Source: Begonia masoniana (Eukaryota > Streptophyta > Magnoliopsida > Cucurbitales > Begoniaceae). Taken from it: 64,000 bases of DNA. Where the stretch lies: positions 52,405,631 to 52,469,630 of the forward strand of contig CM039508.1 of NCBI GenBank assembly GCA_022432975.1, written 5' to 3'. Shown here piece by piece: positions 12,101 through 22,100 of this stretch (position 1 is its first letter; each line of letters starts with the position of its first letter). The position numbers and the translations under genes are program-made. Below the pieces are notes generated by a model, which was given only the letters and a program-made list of their open reading frames with translations, had not been told where the DNA came from and ran no database searches.

Positions 12101-15100
12101 GTAAAATACTCGACATCATCCGGTGAGTAAAATACTCGACATCATCCGGTGAGTAAAATACTCGACATCATCCGGTGAGTAAAATACTCGACATCATCCG
12201 GTGAGTAAAATACTCGACATCATCCGGTGAGTAAAATACTCGACATCATCCGGTGAGAGAAAATCATAATCGTATTCTTTTCATGCTCTTTTCTTGTTCC
12301 TTATTCGTATTCTTGTTCATCACTTTCATCATATGGATTAAGGGAGGATTTGTGCCGTGAAAGGGGGATTGACAGTGATTTTGATCATATTCCCTTTCGG
12401 GTCGTTTTCATGGTCCCTCTTTGGACTGTGGCTTGCGTCAATCCGCCCCCAACCCTCGCTTAATCCGGTTGCATAAGTTTCATTTTCTTTCTCATAACTC
12501 GTTCATGGGAAATACATGTTCATAAGTCATTTTCATATGCTTGAGAAGTAAATTATGATGCATGACATGAATGTTCTTAAATCATCAGACTATGGAAATA
12601 TCAAACTAGATAGTTGACTTCATAGACTCTATCAGAACATCACATAATATGGTTATCAAACATCCGTAAATCATCCAAGTACAAACCATCTTACTAACTT
12701 AGAACAAACATCAAACACATAACTAATTTAGTACCCTTAAGATGTAGGGCCCTAATGGCCGGGAATCTTAATACATTCACTTACCTGGCTTCCTTAGCAA
12801 AGTCGTGCACTACACTTCAAACCTCTTCACCTGATATCATTTTACATCTCAGAGTCAATATAGATCTTAAATATTCTGAAATCAAAACTAGAACAGTCCT
12901 AACTAAATGTTATTCTAGAATCTGTAGTTAAAGTCATTCCCGAATCCCTTAGTCTAGTTCTCTGTGTGCAGTCTGAAATCCTAAAACCGAAACAGCTAGG
13001 TTCAACTAACGATTAATCTGAGTCGGTGTGATAAATGTCTAGAATCGATTCGGAATGACATTGCTAAATCTAGAATATAAATGGTACTAATGTTACTCGG
13101 CTATTGGAGAACCAGATCCCAACACCAAGCTGGAAACAGAGCCTAACAAATAACTGACAACTACATTGTCTAACTCATACCTTGAGCGTAGAGTAGCTGA
13201 GAAAAGGCAAAGGAACCGGTCGTCGGAGGAAGGATGACTGGCAGGCAGAGAGGGAGAGCTCGGGAGAGAAAAATCGCTGAAGGGAGAATATCGGCTACAG
13301 TGAGGTTTAAGGTTTCCATTTCAAATTTCTATCAACTAAGTTCCTCATTAATTACCACACTGCCATCACACAAATAGAATCCAATAAGCTTTGGCATTAA
13401 AATTAACTAAATAAAAGGTCGAGTAAAGAGGTGACCGTTGATTCCGTTAAGAAAATCACCTGGCTGAAAATGTCGGGTGTTACAATCCTCCCTTCACAGC
13501 TTTGTTTGGCGAGGACTTTCCAGTCGGTCACCCAACCTGGTTCTACTCTCGCCGAAGCACTTTTAACTTCGGAGTTCTTGTGGGATCCGTTGCCAATTGT
13601 CCTCCAAAACGCGTCTTACTATATTGGGAGGGTCTCTTTACATATGTTTCATTTCCATATACTTCCCCAAGCGATATGGAATTGTGACGACCCCCCTTTC
13701 TACGACCGAACCCTCCGGCCCAAGTCCAACCCGGGATCCGCGGAGTTTTAACCCAGCACGTCATCCTCCGGCTCAAGTCTCACTTGGGATTCGCGGAGCA
13801 CTAGGTGGTTCCTTCTCATACGTGTCTATTCGGGTCATCACATTAGTAGAGAAAGATTATCAATTATAGGCAAAGCAAACCAACTTGCGAAGGCCTAAAC
13901 TGATAATCTAGAGAAGAATAATGACCAAAAAAGCATAAAAAATAGTTCGACAAAGAAGGCCAAAAGAAATTGTTACTGAGTCATAGTGTTGAGAGGCAAT
14001 TAAATGAAGAGGAAGTAAAGATAAGAATGAAATGCATTTGATTGGGGAAAGGAATGATCCAACATAGCATAGCTATCTGACGACATTAAAGTAGGAAGAC
14101 TGCAGAGTAGAGTGAGAATACTAATACACAACTCAAAGAAACAAGTGCTCCAGTACAATGTGCTAAATTGAAATAATTTCTTCCTTATTCAGATTAATTA
14201 GCATGACATCTTTATAAAGACCCCTTAAAGATAATAAGAAAACATTTAAAATTTGAGATGCTTCATACAGCCACATTTCAAGTGAGAGGCTTTTATAATA
14301 ACAGTAAATCTATTTATTTGCTTGTAAATGTATTTCAACTCGTATTAGAGTTAGAGGTATTGTGAAGAGGGCAGCACTTAATTATAATTTTAAGTTATTT
14401 TACTTATACTTTATTTTTTTACGGTTTCTCTCTAGGAACTTGCATAAAGCTCATTAACTTTATAGGGGTTGTAGACTTCGTTTTTAACCGTATGAAGATT
14501 TGAACTAAGACTTTGGAAATTGCTTGTTTTTGGATATAAAATGTTTGGTGCAGCCACTCTTCCACAGTCTCTCTATTCTTCTTCCTCTCTTCTCAAACTT
14601 CAAATTTCTTTCCTCTCTTTTCTTGTTAATTCGTTGTTCCTGGCAACTTTGACTTTATTCTACATGATCTTGTAATCTTGCCTCGTGCATTTTTCAACAA
14701 AAACCTCAAACATCCATCTTCTTTATTTTCCTCTTTATAGCACAGAAAACACAAAAAAAAAAAGCATTTATTTCTTCACATTAAGTTAAATGTTCATGAG
14801 AAGATCAATTATAAACAATGACAAATTAATTTTTGAAAAGTGAAGCTTATATCTCATTTTCTAGTTCCAACTTCTGATCAATCATATTCAATAAGGTCAA
14901 AAATGCTGGTAAATAGAATCCCTCATCCTGATAACGGTAACCACATCATGTTAAAATACTCTCATACATAATTAAGCAAAACTTGTCATCTTGAATCTTA
15001 TATATAGTAGAACATTTAACTTTACCAGATGGTGGATTGAAAATCGGAATATAAAAAAACGTCATAGAAAGTAATTATTTTTCTCAAGTAAAAAGCTAAG

Positions 15101-17962
15101 AGAATTTGATTAGCAAATTTCTAGACAAAGATGCCTACCTCCACGGTGATCAAGAAGGTCAATGCTGTTAAAACTGGAAGGATGTAGAAACTATCTGGAG
15201 TAGAGAGATCTACAAACCAATAAGCTCCACCAGTTTTGAAGGACGACACCTTTTCTGTCATGTTTGATATCTGTTAACAGAGATATAGTCACATAAATAT
15301 AACGGAGAAGACATTACAGAAAAATTTATCATTTTTAGTTATGATCAAAAGAATTATCTTACTGCAAGGAAAAAACAAATAAACAGAGGGCCTTGTAGAA
15401 AGAGTCCTTTCAATGGAGTAAGCGGACTCACACCATATCTGCGAAATCAAAACCACACTTAAAATGCTAAGATAATTTCAAACAAAGAAAAATAAATCCA
15501 CCTCAAACTTGATTAGATTCAAGTTTTCCACAAGCATGACATATATCATACGAGTCTTCTGTGCAAAACAATGAAAACAAAAAACAAAAAGCAGTATACA
15601 AACAGAAATTTGATAAAAATGTCTTGACAAATTTAAAAAAAAAATCATAACAAACAGCGATAATCCAATTTGAATAAAGGCAGCTACATTATATGCTGGC
15701 CAAAATGATGGACCAATTCACCAGCGATGTGTAGAAACCAATAGTAATTCCAACATGCGCAAAAGAAATATAGCTTACTCCTTAAATAGCCTTTTCATTT
15801 GTTGACGACCTTCAATAATGGCAGTCGGCTCCATGCTCTGAAGAAAATGCATGCTAAATATTTAACGCAGAATCATCTCAAGTTTACACATTGTATAATT
15901 TTTGTTCATCCTTTGACAAAATATAAATTAAGACACCAAGAAAGATTAATACATCCTAGGAATATACAATTAGAGTGGGTCATCAAGAATAAATAAATAA
16001 AAAAAATGTTCCTTGGAGCCAAGGTTGATGCATTAGCTAACGTGAAAAGTAAGCAGCTTTAATTAGCTAATAATGCAAAAAAAAAAAAAAAGCAACAAAC
16101 TGACATTGACAGGAAAAGAAAATATAGTAGTGATAGAGTGATAGATAAGAACTTGTAACTATAATTATACCATCATAGTGATATGTATCCTAGTATGCCA
16201 ATTCCAGAGAAACAATCCAGACAAACGAGACAAGCAAAAATCCCAGCCAACACCCACTCTTGCAGAGGAGTTCAAGAGCATCGGCACCTCTCCCTTTTTC
16301 CTAGTTCACCCCCCGCGTCTCTCTTCCCTACTTCCCCACTTCCCCTTATATAATAATCCACAAAATAACAGAAATCCTAACAACTCTAACCAATTAACCC
16401 ATCTAATACCCCATTTACCCCTACATCTAATAGATAATTAACATATTCACATAGCTTCATACTAATACATCTTAGGTAACCTCGCAACCCTAACAAATTC
16501 TGATAGCATATATTAAAGAATAACCGAGTAACATACCTTATCTTCCATATTTTGCTTCAGAGCCTCCAGGTGCGGTCTCAAAAGCTGCAGAATAGATAAG
16601 AACCATTAATGAAGCAATCAATTCGAAGAAAAATCAGGAATTAACAAGAAGGTTACCTTATCTGAATAAATACTTGTATATATTGCAGAGTGTACATTAT
16701 ATCTCAGACTTATATACATCATTTCTGTAAAAAATAAAAATTATATCTCAGACTATCACAAAGGGACATACAGTGAGCTTTGCAGTAGCTTTAAGCTGAT
16801 TTATCAGCAGTGGGAGTGTAGCTCCTCGTATCAAAATGGTTGTTATAGCTATTGAAGCCCACCTAAAAAAGAGAATAAATATTTGTATCCTTTTGAAAGA
16901 GCACACGAGGAAAATGAAATTCACAAGTTAATGGCATAGTAGATTGAGAACGCCTTTGTAAATTCTAGCAAATGAAAAGAATTTACAAACTAAAATAAAC
17001 TGACAAAAACTAAGTGCCCTACCTCCAACAGTATTTTGCATGAACTTAAATCAACCATTTGGAAATCAATAGAAGATACTTGAAGGTTTAGCTGAAGATA
17101 GTTGGTCCTATTCACAATTTACTAAAGAAGAGATCCAAAATGCTGATTTATTTCTCACGGCACCACTCTCTAAGTATTGATGGTGATTAGTAGTAGTAAC
17201 ATGTCCCTGCCTTGAACATATTTTACATCAGCATGTTTCTTATAAATAAATTGTAAATGTAAGATATACCATATTCTAAAGTACTCTATGTCATTTTTTT
17301 TTATTTCTTCAACCACACATAAAATCTTAACTGATTCCAATTCTTTTTTTTTTTTCAGTTAAATTCGATATGATATTTGAATTCTGTTAGCCTAGCGTAA
17401 TTGTTAGTGTATCTTATGAAGTCTGCAGTGTATATATCTACTCTCTGCAGAGTAGACTACATTAATCAAACAGTGAGAATCCTAACCAGTTTAATCCAGT
17501 GAACGAATGAACAGCATCTATTAAGTACTGCAAACCCTTGACAGGGAGGAAAGAATCTGCAGCAGCAATGGCAACTTCATTCACAGAAGCTGCCTGGGAA
17601 GCTGATACTTGCACAATAGTATCTGATAAAATCTCTGCAACATCGGTCATTAGTTCCGTCTTATCAGGCCCTTCACCGATAGAAGTTGACATATGGCGAC
17701 AGAACGAGGAACCAGCGGCTAAATTAAGAGAGAAAGGTCTCTGCCTTGTATTGTGACGAAATGCACTAAACCCAGATGCCTCAAAGAAGTTTCCCAAATA
17801 CCTCCTTTCGACATAATGGTTCTCATCTCTAGGAGAAATATGATGGTCCAAGGATTGGCGCTCGTTCCTTTGATCGTCGTCAATGAGTGCATAACTGAAA
17901 GATGGGGTGTATCTTCGCGCTGCGGTGCTAACTCTCAGAGAGAGGCTACGCCTATAAGCCAT
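151..17962 (-). CDS. OXA1: Mitochondrial inner-membrane insertase OXA1 (YidC/Oxa1 family), 3' end outside window
   Basis: Oxa1 inserts proteins, including mitochondrially made subunits, into the mitochondrial inner membrane. Seven coding exons read on the minus strand: 17962-17487, 16862-16772, 16584-16537, 15837-15779, 15438-15363, 15270-15139 and 258-151. All junctions are GT-AG and the phases agree, giving 330 residues before the window ends. The start is the ATG at 17962; the frame is open slightly upstream but with no other ATG. The N-terminus is Arg/Ser-rich with few acidic residues, as in a mitochondrial presequence. YidC/Oxa1 hallmarks follow: WWASIAITTILIRGATLPLL, LLRPHLEALK, GVSPLTPLKGLFLQGPLFI, TGGAYWFVDLSTPDSFYILP and the conserved QEGMEGNPMA exon (258-151). 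The residues that normally follow (FCYWxTSN and the C-terminal tail) are not in the window. Intron 6 is about 14.9 kb and full of repeats. The reading frame looks intact; whether the long intron is spliced efficiently is unknown. Confidence 0.9.
259..999. other. OXA1 intron 6, left part, mostly unassigned
   Basis: AT-rich intron sequence next to the acceptor of the last visible OXA1 exon. A stretch at about 650-760 weakly resembles the outer end of the young gypsy LTR, with shared pieces such as acaaactt and ttaccaaat. It may be the decayed LTR of the older gypsy element that lies inward of it. I see no exon here. Confidence 0.5.
1000..1560 (-). mobile_element. Decayed Ty3/gypsy element, 3' (C-terminal pol) half, split from 7067-7790
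   Basis: On the minus strand this reads, with stops and frameshifts, as the end of a gypsy integrase. It shows EQRLKERD and a segment like the F-S-E-G-D and L-K-L-Q block after the integrase core, then a terminal PEDKASL that corresponds to LEDKVFL in the young element beside it. The text continues directly into the sequence right of 7066 once the young insertion and one TSD copy are removed: the frame runs through the TGTTC target (GAACA on the minus strand). It is an old relic with no function left. The outer boundary is uncertain. Confidence 0.7.
1561..1916 (-). repeat. 3' LTR of the young gypsy element
   Basis: 356 bp, repeated at 6711-7066 with two differences (g/a near 1632 versus 6782; c/t near 1912 versus 7062). 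It lies next to the PPT at 1917-1930. The pol reading frame runs about 85 bp into this LTR before its stop at 1832. Confidence 0.95.
1832..6690 (-). pseudogene. gag-pol of the young gypsy element, broken by two stops and two frameshifts
   Basis: Gag starts at the ATG at 6690, seven bases after the PBS, and is open to 5491. The frame then meets TAG at 5491-5493. Past it the same frame resumes with a zinc knuckle (C-F-R-C then G-H-R-C) and an aspartic protease (LIDSGATRSFIS, later LGMDWF). The frame shifts near 4868; a second TAG lies at 4851-4853; another shift falls near 4643. Pol is then open from about 4640 to 1832. It carries reverse transcriptase ([27 protein letters not shown]), RNase H, an integrase HHCC finger (CAICQRNK), an integrase core (VVVDRLTKYAHF, SDRDKLF, YHPQTDGQTEVVNR) and a chromodomain-like end (EVLIQWLNRSPEEASWEPL). 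The long pol ORF is intact, but a normal gag-pro-pol product cannot be made without bypassing these lesions. Some could be sequencing errors. Confidence 0.9.
1917..1930 (-). other. Polypurine tract of the young gypsy element
   Basis: The minus strand reads AAAGGGGGGAGTAA directly before the 3' LTR. This is the expected primer for plus-strand DNA synthesis. It overlaps the pol frame and encodes the KGGSN residues near the C-terminus. Confidence 0.85.
6697..6709 (-). other. Primer binding site (initiator tRNA-Met), young gypsy element
   Basis: The minus strand reads TGGTATCAGAGCC two bases inside the 5' LTR, complementary to the 3' end of plant initiator tRNA-Met. Confidence 0.9.
6711..7066 (-). 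repeat. 5' LTR of the young gypsy element
   Basis: 356 bp and nearly identical to 1561-1916. It is followed on the right by the TSD copy TGTTC (7067-7071). Transcription of the element would start here and run leftward. Confidence 0.95.
7067..7790 (-). mobile_element. Decayed Ty3/gypsy element, integrase-core half, split from 1000-1560
   Basis: The minus strand near 7465-7515 encodes YVVVDRLSKYAHF, the gypsy integrase core. Nearer the young element there is a TLFKAG / HPPLLRFE stretch matching the conserved region after the third catalytic residue. GLLQ-like text near 7590 corresponds to the start of the integrase domain. Several in-frame stops show it is dead. It is the other side of the insertion target of the 1561-7066 element. 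Confidence 0.75.
7814..8204. repeat. Tandem repeat of about 186 bp, units 1-2 and start of unit 3
   Basis: Units begin at 7814, 7998 and 8186, marked by GAGC[A/G]GATAGATTTTTAG, giving periods of 184 and 188 bp. Shared landmarks are aagcaaaccaacttgcga, ataatgaccaaaaaagcat and ttgttactgagtcatagtg. Unit 3 is interrupted after 8204 by the Cassandra insertion and resumes at 13843. I see no coding content or known family. Confidence 0.85.
8205..8628 (-). repeat. Cassandra 3' LTR (complete)
   Basis: 424 bp, TG...CA bounded. In element orientation it starts TGTGATGACCC and ends GGGGTTGTTACA. It contains the 5S-like block at 8271-8362 and a long C-run near 8462-8482 that is shorter in the sister LTR. 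Confidence 0.88.
8271..8362 (-). other. 5S rRNA-like block in the Cassandra LTR
   Basis: The minus strand contains ATCCCATAAGAACTCCGAAG, then GGCGAGAGTAGTACCAGG, GTTGGGTG and GGAAGTCCTCG. These match, in order, the middle and 3' part of plant 5S rRNA, including the region of the internal RNA polymerase III promoter. A second copy, itself diverged, lies at 13490-13589. Mutations and flanking sequence make these unlikely to be working 5S genes. Confidence 0.88.
8629..8698 (-). other. Cassandra internal domain: PPT and initiator tRNA-Met PBS
   Basis: The 70 bp between LTRs holds, on the minus strand, TGGTATCAGAGTC (8696-8684), the PBS, two bases from the 5' LTR, and at the other end CCCTCGAGGGGTGTGAT (8645-8629) as PPT. 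There is no room for coding sequence. Confidence 0.85.
8699..8764 (-). repeat. Cassandra 5' LTR, first fragment
   Basis: The first 66 bp of the right-hand LTR, matching 8205-8270 with a few substitutions, cut off at the ATCCT target of the 4.7-kb insertion. The rest is at 13490-13842. Confidence 0.85.
9236..9461. repeat. Lead-in repeats to the 26-bp minisatellite
   Basis: A mixed zone: three regular 26-bp units from 9262, then two longer segments in which the shared CATCATCCGGTGA is followed by CTCAATTACACTACATCT and CACTAGACGACAAAATAACG instead of the normal unit ending. The segment CTAGACGACAAAATAACGTT occurs three times (near 9239, 9380, 9440). It looks like the ancestral, more complex repeat from which the simple array grew. 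Confidence 0.8.
9462..12256. repeat. 26-bp minisatellite array, 107 full units
   Basis: The span from 9462 to 12243 divides exactly into 107 units of 26 bp, plus a half unit. Each unit starts CATCATCCGG and contains the perfect inverted repeat GAGTA-aaa-TACTC. Units 2 and 4 have gagaaaaa and unit 5 ends cgt; from 9592 on, about 102 units look identical by eye. There are two CpG-containing sites per unit. There is no reading frame of note. The array lies inside the solo-LTR-like element, within OXA1 intron 6. Confidence 0.95.
13490..13842 (-). repeat. Cassandra 5' LTR, second fragment, with 5S-like block
   Basis: 353 bp resuming the LTR after the 4.7-kb insertion. It includes a second 5S-like block (13490-13589, minus) and ends TCATCACA, followed by TSD TTAGT. 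It diverges from the left LTR by dozens of small differences. Confidence 0.88.
13843..14005. repeat. Continuation of unit 3 of the 186-bp tandem repeat
   Basis: It resumes exactly where 8204 stopped (shared TTAGT), with aagcaaaccaacttgcga and ataatgaccaaaaaagcat in the same order. This shows that Cassandra inserted into an existing tandem array. Confidence 0.85.
14006..15138. other. OXA1 intron 6, right part, no feature recognised
   Basis: AT-rich single-copy-looking sequence up to the donor site after the exon ending at 15139. I see no ORF, LTR or domain. Confidence 0.5.
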
Positions 17963-19146
17963 CGATATTCCTCTAAACAAACAAAAGGAGAGAGGGAAGG
18001 ACGAAATGAAAAGCAGAAGTCCAAAAAAAGAAATGAAACAAGAGAAATTGAGACACCTATGTAGACAAACAAGGCAGAATAAGCAAGGAGAAGAGTAACC
18101 GGAAAAACAGGAGTACCCGTTTCAAGAAGGCATGGGCAAGGCGCCGGCGTTAGTTTGCTGCGAATATAGCCGTGAATCTGCTGGGCATTTGTTATGAAAG
18201 AGAGAGTGGGGATTGAAGTTGGTATAAAACTTGAATTTGGGCTGCAAACACCACATGATGAGATGATGAGGCCTCCAAAGACTGTAGCCTAATTGGCGAA
18301 GTCATGAGACAGTATGACGTCTCAGAGATTGGCTCGTACTGAGGCCCAAACAAAGGATCTAATCCTCCTTGTTTGAGTCTACTCCCACCAACATCTCTTC
18401 TACTTCTAAGTTGTACAACTATGTAACAATTCAATATAACAAGTACTAAATGATGCCAAAATTCAATATATGAAGAGAGTTTTTAAGAGCGACAAATGCT
18501 CAAGTGTCCCGAAACGATCCGATCCCTTCACTTTTATTATAGGCTTTAAATCGATAATTATCATTCAAAATAGAATATAAGTTAGCGAGCTCTAACAAGA
18601 ATATTTTAATTTTACAATATATAACAAGATGCTTGCTTATTATTTATTCATTTGTAAATGGTAATTGAAGGAAACAAGGCGCTAATTATTGTACAAACAA
18701 ATAACAAATAAGGTTGGGACTTGGGAGTGGGAGGGGACCCATTTTTACATGTTTTTCGAGTCTAGTATAAACTTCTCTTTGGGTGACCATGGCGGGAAAT
18801 TATTCCTTCCCCAAACCCTACCCTTCTGTCTCACCACCCACCCTCCCTCCATTTCTTTCCCACCATACCCTTCATCTACCTTCTTCACCCTTCTGTTTCC
18901 TTTCCCGCAAAGGTAGGTTTCTTTTCTTTCCCACACTCTTTTCCCTTCCTACAACGCAGCTTTTTCTTGCAATGGGCTGTCTCTCAAACCTCTTTTCACG
19001 CTTTCGTTTTGCTTAACTTTGTTGCCTTCTTCTACTGATTTTCCCCTCTTCTCGTCCAGGTAGAATTTCAGGATCAGATCGAGGATTCCGTGCGACGACT
19101 GCAATTGGTTTATTACGAAAAACATACTTGAGAAAGTTTGTTGCTT
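17963..19146. promoter_or_regulatory. Shared upstream region between the OXA1 and UBR7-like genes
   Basis: 1184 bp separate the two divergent start codons. The OXA1 side (17963 to about 18110) is purine-rich like a 5' leader. The UBR7 side (about 18780-19146) is strongly pyrimidine-rich. It may hold a leader intron, with a GTAGG-type donor at 18912, though I see no definite acceptor. I cannot place a TATA box with confidence. Confidence 0.4.
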
Positions 19147-22100
19147 ATGGCTGAACCTTTTGACGATGGAACCGAACCCACTATTTCAATTCAAGACTAC
19201 CTCCAGGAAGTTGAGGAACAGGAGCTGGTCTGTCTCCTTTTTCTTTTTTCTTTAAAATGTTCTTTAGGTTGATGCGTTTAGTTTGACTAGAGATGAGAGT
19301 TTGCAATTATTATGAAATTTAATTATATTTGGCTAGTCTCCAGGTTTCCCTTCTGAGTGTAGTATGTTCCAAGTGACCTTTCTAGTTTCCTGGAAACGAA
19401 GTAGCTCTTCAAATGTTTGAAGCAGTATCTTAAACTGTCCATAGGGTTACTTCAATTCTCAATTGTTTGATTTTTTAAACTCTTAACAATTTGATCAGCG
19501 GGCAGGTTTAATAATTTGATAACACATAGTTGTAGACATTTATGTGTTCTCTCAGAGATGTTAGAGATTATGGTTGATTTTGCATTTTAAACGTGAAACA
19601 TTCACCTTATTTTTCATTTCGATGTCACACTCTCGAAAGGATTTCAAAGTCTTTTTGGGCGTTCCTTAAAGGCTCATGTTATCCTACACTTCCTTTTAAG
19701 CATTTGCCTCTCTGTACCTATGTGTGAGCTGACATTGGATTAGAACTGGGTTTCACAAATAATTCTCTCCATTTTATGACTTCATTTATTTTTTTTGTTA
19801 TTTTTTGTGATAGGAAGCAGATTTGATTTTAGGGGGCGACGAAGGAAAGGATTGTACCTATACTAAAGGTTATATGAAGAGGCAGGCCATTTTCTCTTGT
19901 CTCACTTGCAACCCTGATGGGATGGCTGGAGTTTGCACTGCTTGCAGCTTGTCTTGCCACGACGGTCATGAGGTGATTTTCATAGTCTGCATTTATAGTT
20001 TTATTTGTGTGTGGGCTAATTACACCAAGTGTGGATCTTGTAGTAACTTGTCTTGACATGTTCCTTTGAATGATGCCATTTCTCTTGGTCTGAAATTTCA
20101 TATGAATTTGGTTGTGAAGAGTTATATATCTTCAACTTCATCCTTTTACACAGTCAGGGGATAAATTTACCCAAATTACGAATATGAATTGGTTGAACAA
20201 AATAAGAATTACATCTCCCTGTGCTTCTATAGTGTGGGTGGTGCAACCATGTTGCCTGTTAAGCTACCACATTTATGTTAGTGGAACCTAACACGATTCA
20301 GGTCCTACACTAGATTTGTTAAATTTATGAATATGAATTGGTTTGATTAAATGAGGATACATCCTATTATCTATTAAGCCACCACGGTAATTTTATTGGA
20401 AGCTAACAGGATTCAGAACCTGTTGGTTTTTTTTTTTTTTGTATGCCTTTTTATCTGACTTGAGTTTGTCGTAGAGTACCCTCTAGTACATTTTGTAGCC
20501 TTTTACGGAGGAGGCTTTATTTTGGGGAATTTATGTATCCATGTACTTATTTGTGGTTTTGTTGTTTCCTTGGACAAGATTGTGGAACTTTGGACGAAGA
20601 GAAACTTTAGGTGTGACTGTGGAAATTCAAAGTTTGGAGAGGCTTTCTGCAAGATTTTCCCAAACAAAGATGTAGAAAATATTGGGAATTCTTATAATCA
20701 TAATTTCAAAGGGTTATACTGCACATGTAATCGCCCTTATCCCGATCCAGATGTTGAAGAACAAGTAGAGATGATACAGTGCTGTGTTTGCGAGGATTGG
20801 TTCCATGAAGAACATCTCGGTCTTGAGTCTATTCCTGAGGTGGGTTTCCCCGGCCTGTCAATGGAGTAATAATATTATTGTCTTTTCCTTTGTCATGTCA
20901 CCACTAAAGTATTTTTCTCGAATATGAATTTTTTAATGTGCTTTCTTTTTATCATTTACCTTTGAATAAATACAATCTTTCTGATCTTGATTTCCGGCAT
21001 GATAATATACACGGGTCCATTGAAATGATTTTTAGAAGTAAGATTTTTCTTTACAATATAACAAGTTCCTAGAAATTATGGTGCTTTCAGTTGGACATGA
21101 TAACACTTTTAATTGATTTACCCCTGCGTTATTCTTTCAGGATTGGTTTCTTATATCCTCTTATGCTGTTAAAAATAGAAAAGTATATCAGACCAACTTA
21201 TCTGAGATGTTGGGCATTGGTTTTCATCTCATAATATTGTCTTTTATAGTTCTTAAATAATGCAGGTGAAAAGATCTGTGTAAGAGGCCAAAAAAAAAAC
21301 GAAAGAGAGTATCCTCTCAATGGAAATTAAGACTTTGAATATGGAAATTTAGAGATGTCCAAACCTGTGCAAAAAGGAAACAAAAAACATGATAGTTAAA
21401 ACTTGGAAGTTCTACCTATCGGCATTTCATGTAGATTGAAGTTACAGTTTAGGTTATACAATCCCCTGAAAGGTTATAGGGTTCATCCCGAAGAGCTTTT
21501 GGGTATATTCATTCATTAATGGTAGCTAGCTTTTCTTCTGTCATTAATTTGAAATTCTTTTATAACATGATTACTGGACATTTACTGTTTTACAGATTCC
21601 TAGAGACGAGGAAGGAGAGCCCCTCTATGAGGATTTTATATGCGGGGCATGTTCTGAAATTTGTTCTTTTCTGAGACTGTATCCTTCAGACATCTTGGCA
21701 TCAGGGATCAAATGTGATGATTCTATAAAGATTAGTAAAAATGATATTGTTTTGAAGGATAGCCCTTCTGGTAGTGGAATTAGCAAGATTGCTAATCTCA
21801 CCACTTGTCATGATTCCCCCGATCGTGACCCAGCTACTTCCAATGTGAAATCTGACTCTGTGCTTGATATGGAAGTTTTAAAAGAAGAAATTCATTGGGC
21901 GAAAAGTCTGGATGGACGTGGTAGTCAAAGTGCGGCGTGTGTTCTTGGGGTTACCCATGATGTTGATTCCCCTGTTTTAGAGAGCAAACCAATGTTTCTT
22001 TCAAAGAACTGGAGAGAGGCTCTGTGCAGATGTGGAATATGCAGCAGTAGCTACAGCCAGAAGAATATAAGTTTTTTGGTGGACAAGGAGGATTCAATCG

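Larger units (their letters stand above)
8765..13484. mobile_element. Solo-LTR-like element of 4.7 kb carrying a minisatellite
   Basis: Bounded by TGTAAC at 8765 and GTTACA at 13484, with a 5-bp target-site duplication ATCCT (8760-8764 and 13485-13489) inside the Cassandra 5' LTR. I see no PBS, PPT, internal LTR repeat or coding domain between the ends, so it fits a long solo LTR, or a non-autonomous element, of a Ty3/gypsy family. On the minus strand the outer 300 bp (TGTAACACCCGACATTTTC...) resembles the start of long plant gypsy LTRs. About 60% of its length is the 26-bp minisatellite. The orientation and family are inferences. Confidence 0.75.
8205..13842 (-). mobile_element. Cassandra-type TRIM retrotransposon, interrupted by a 4.7-kb insertion
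   Basis: Terminal-repeat retrotransposon in miniature: two LTRs (424 bp at 8205-8628; 66 + 353 bp at 8699-8764 and 13490-13842) around a 70-bp non-coding middle holding only a PPT and PBS. The net length is about 913 bp. The target-site duplication is TTAGT (8200-8204 and 13843-13847). The LTRs contain a 5S rRNA-like block, the defining mark of Cassandra elements (established knowledge of the family). The LTRs differ at many positions, including the length of a C-run, so the insertion is much older than the young gypsy element. No proteins are encoded; mobilisation would have been in trans. Confidence 0.9.

Noticed and set aside
9462..12256. CRISPR-like array
   Set aside because: The repeats are directly adjacent with no unique spacers, in plant nuclear DNA; it is a minisatellite.
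8765..13484. DNA transposon with TGTAAC/GTTACA inverted ends
   Set aside because: The inverted match is only 6 bp and the target duplication is 5 bp with TG...CA ends, which fits an LTR better than a terminal-inverted-repeat transposon. No transposase is present.
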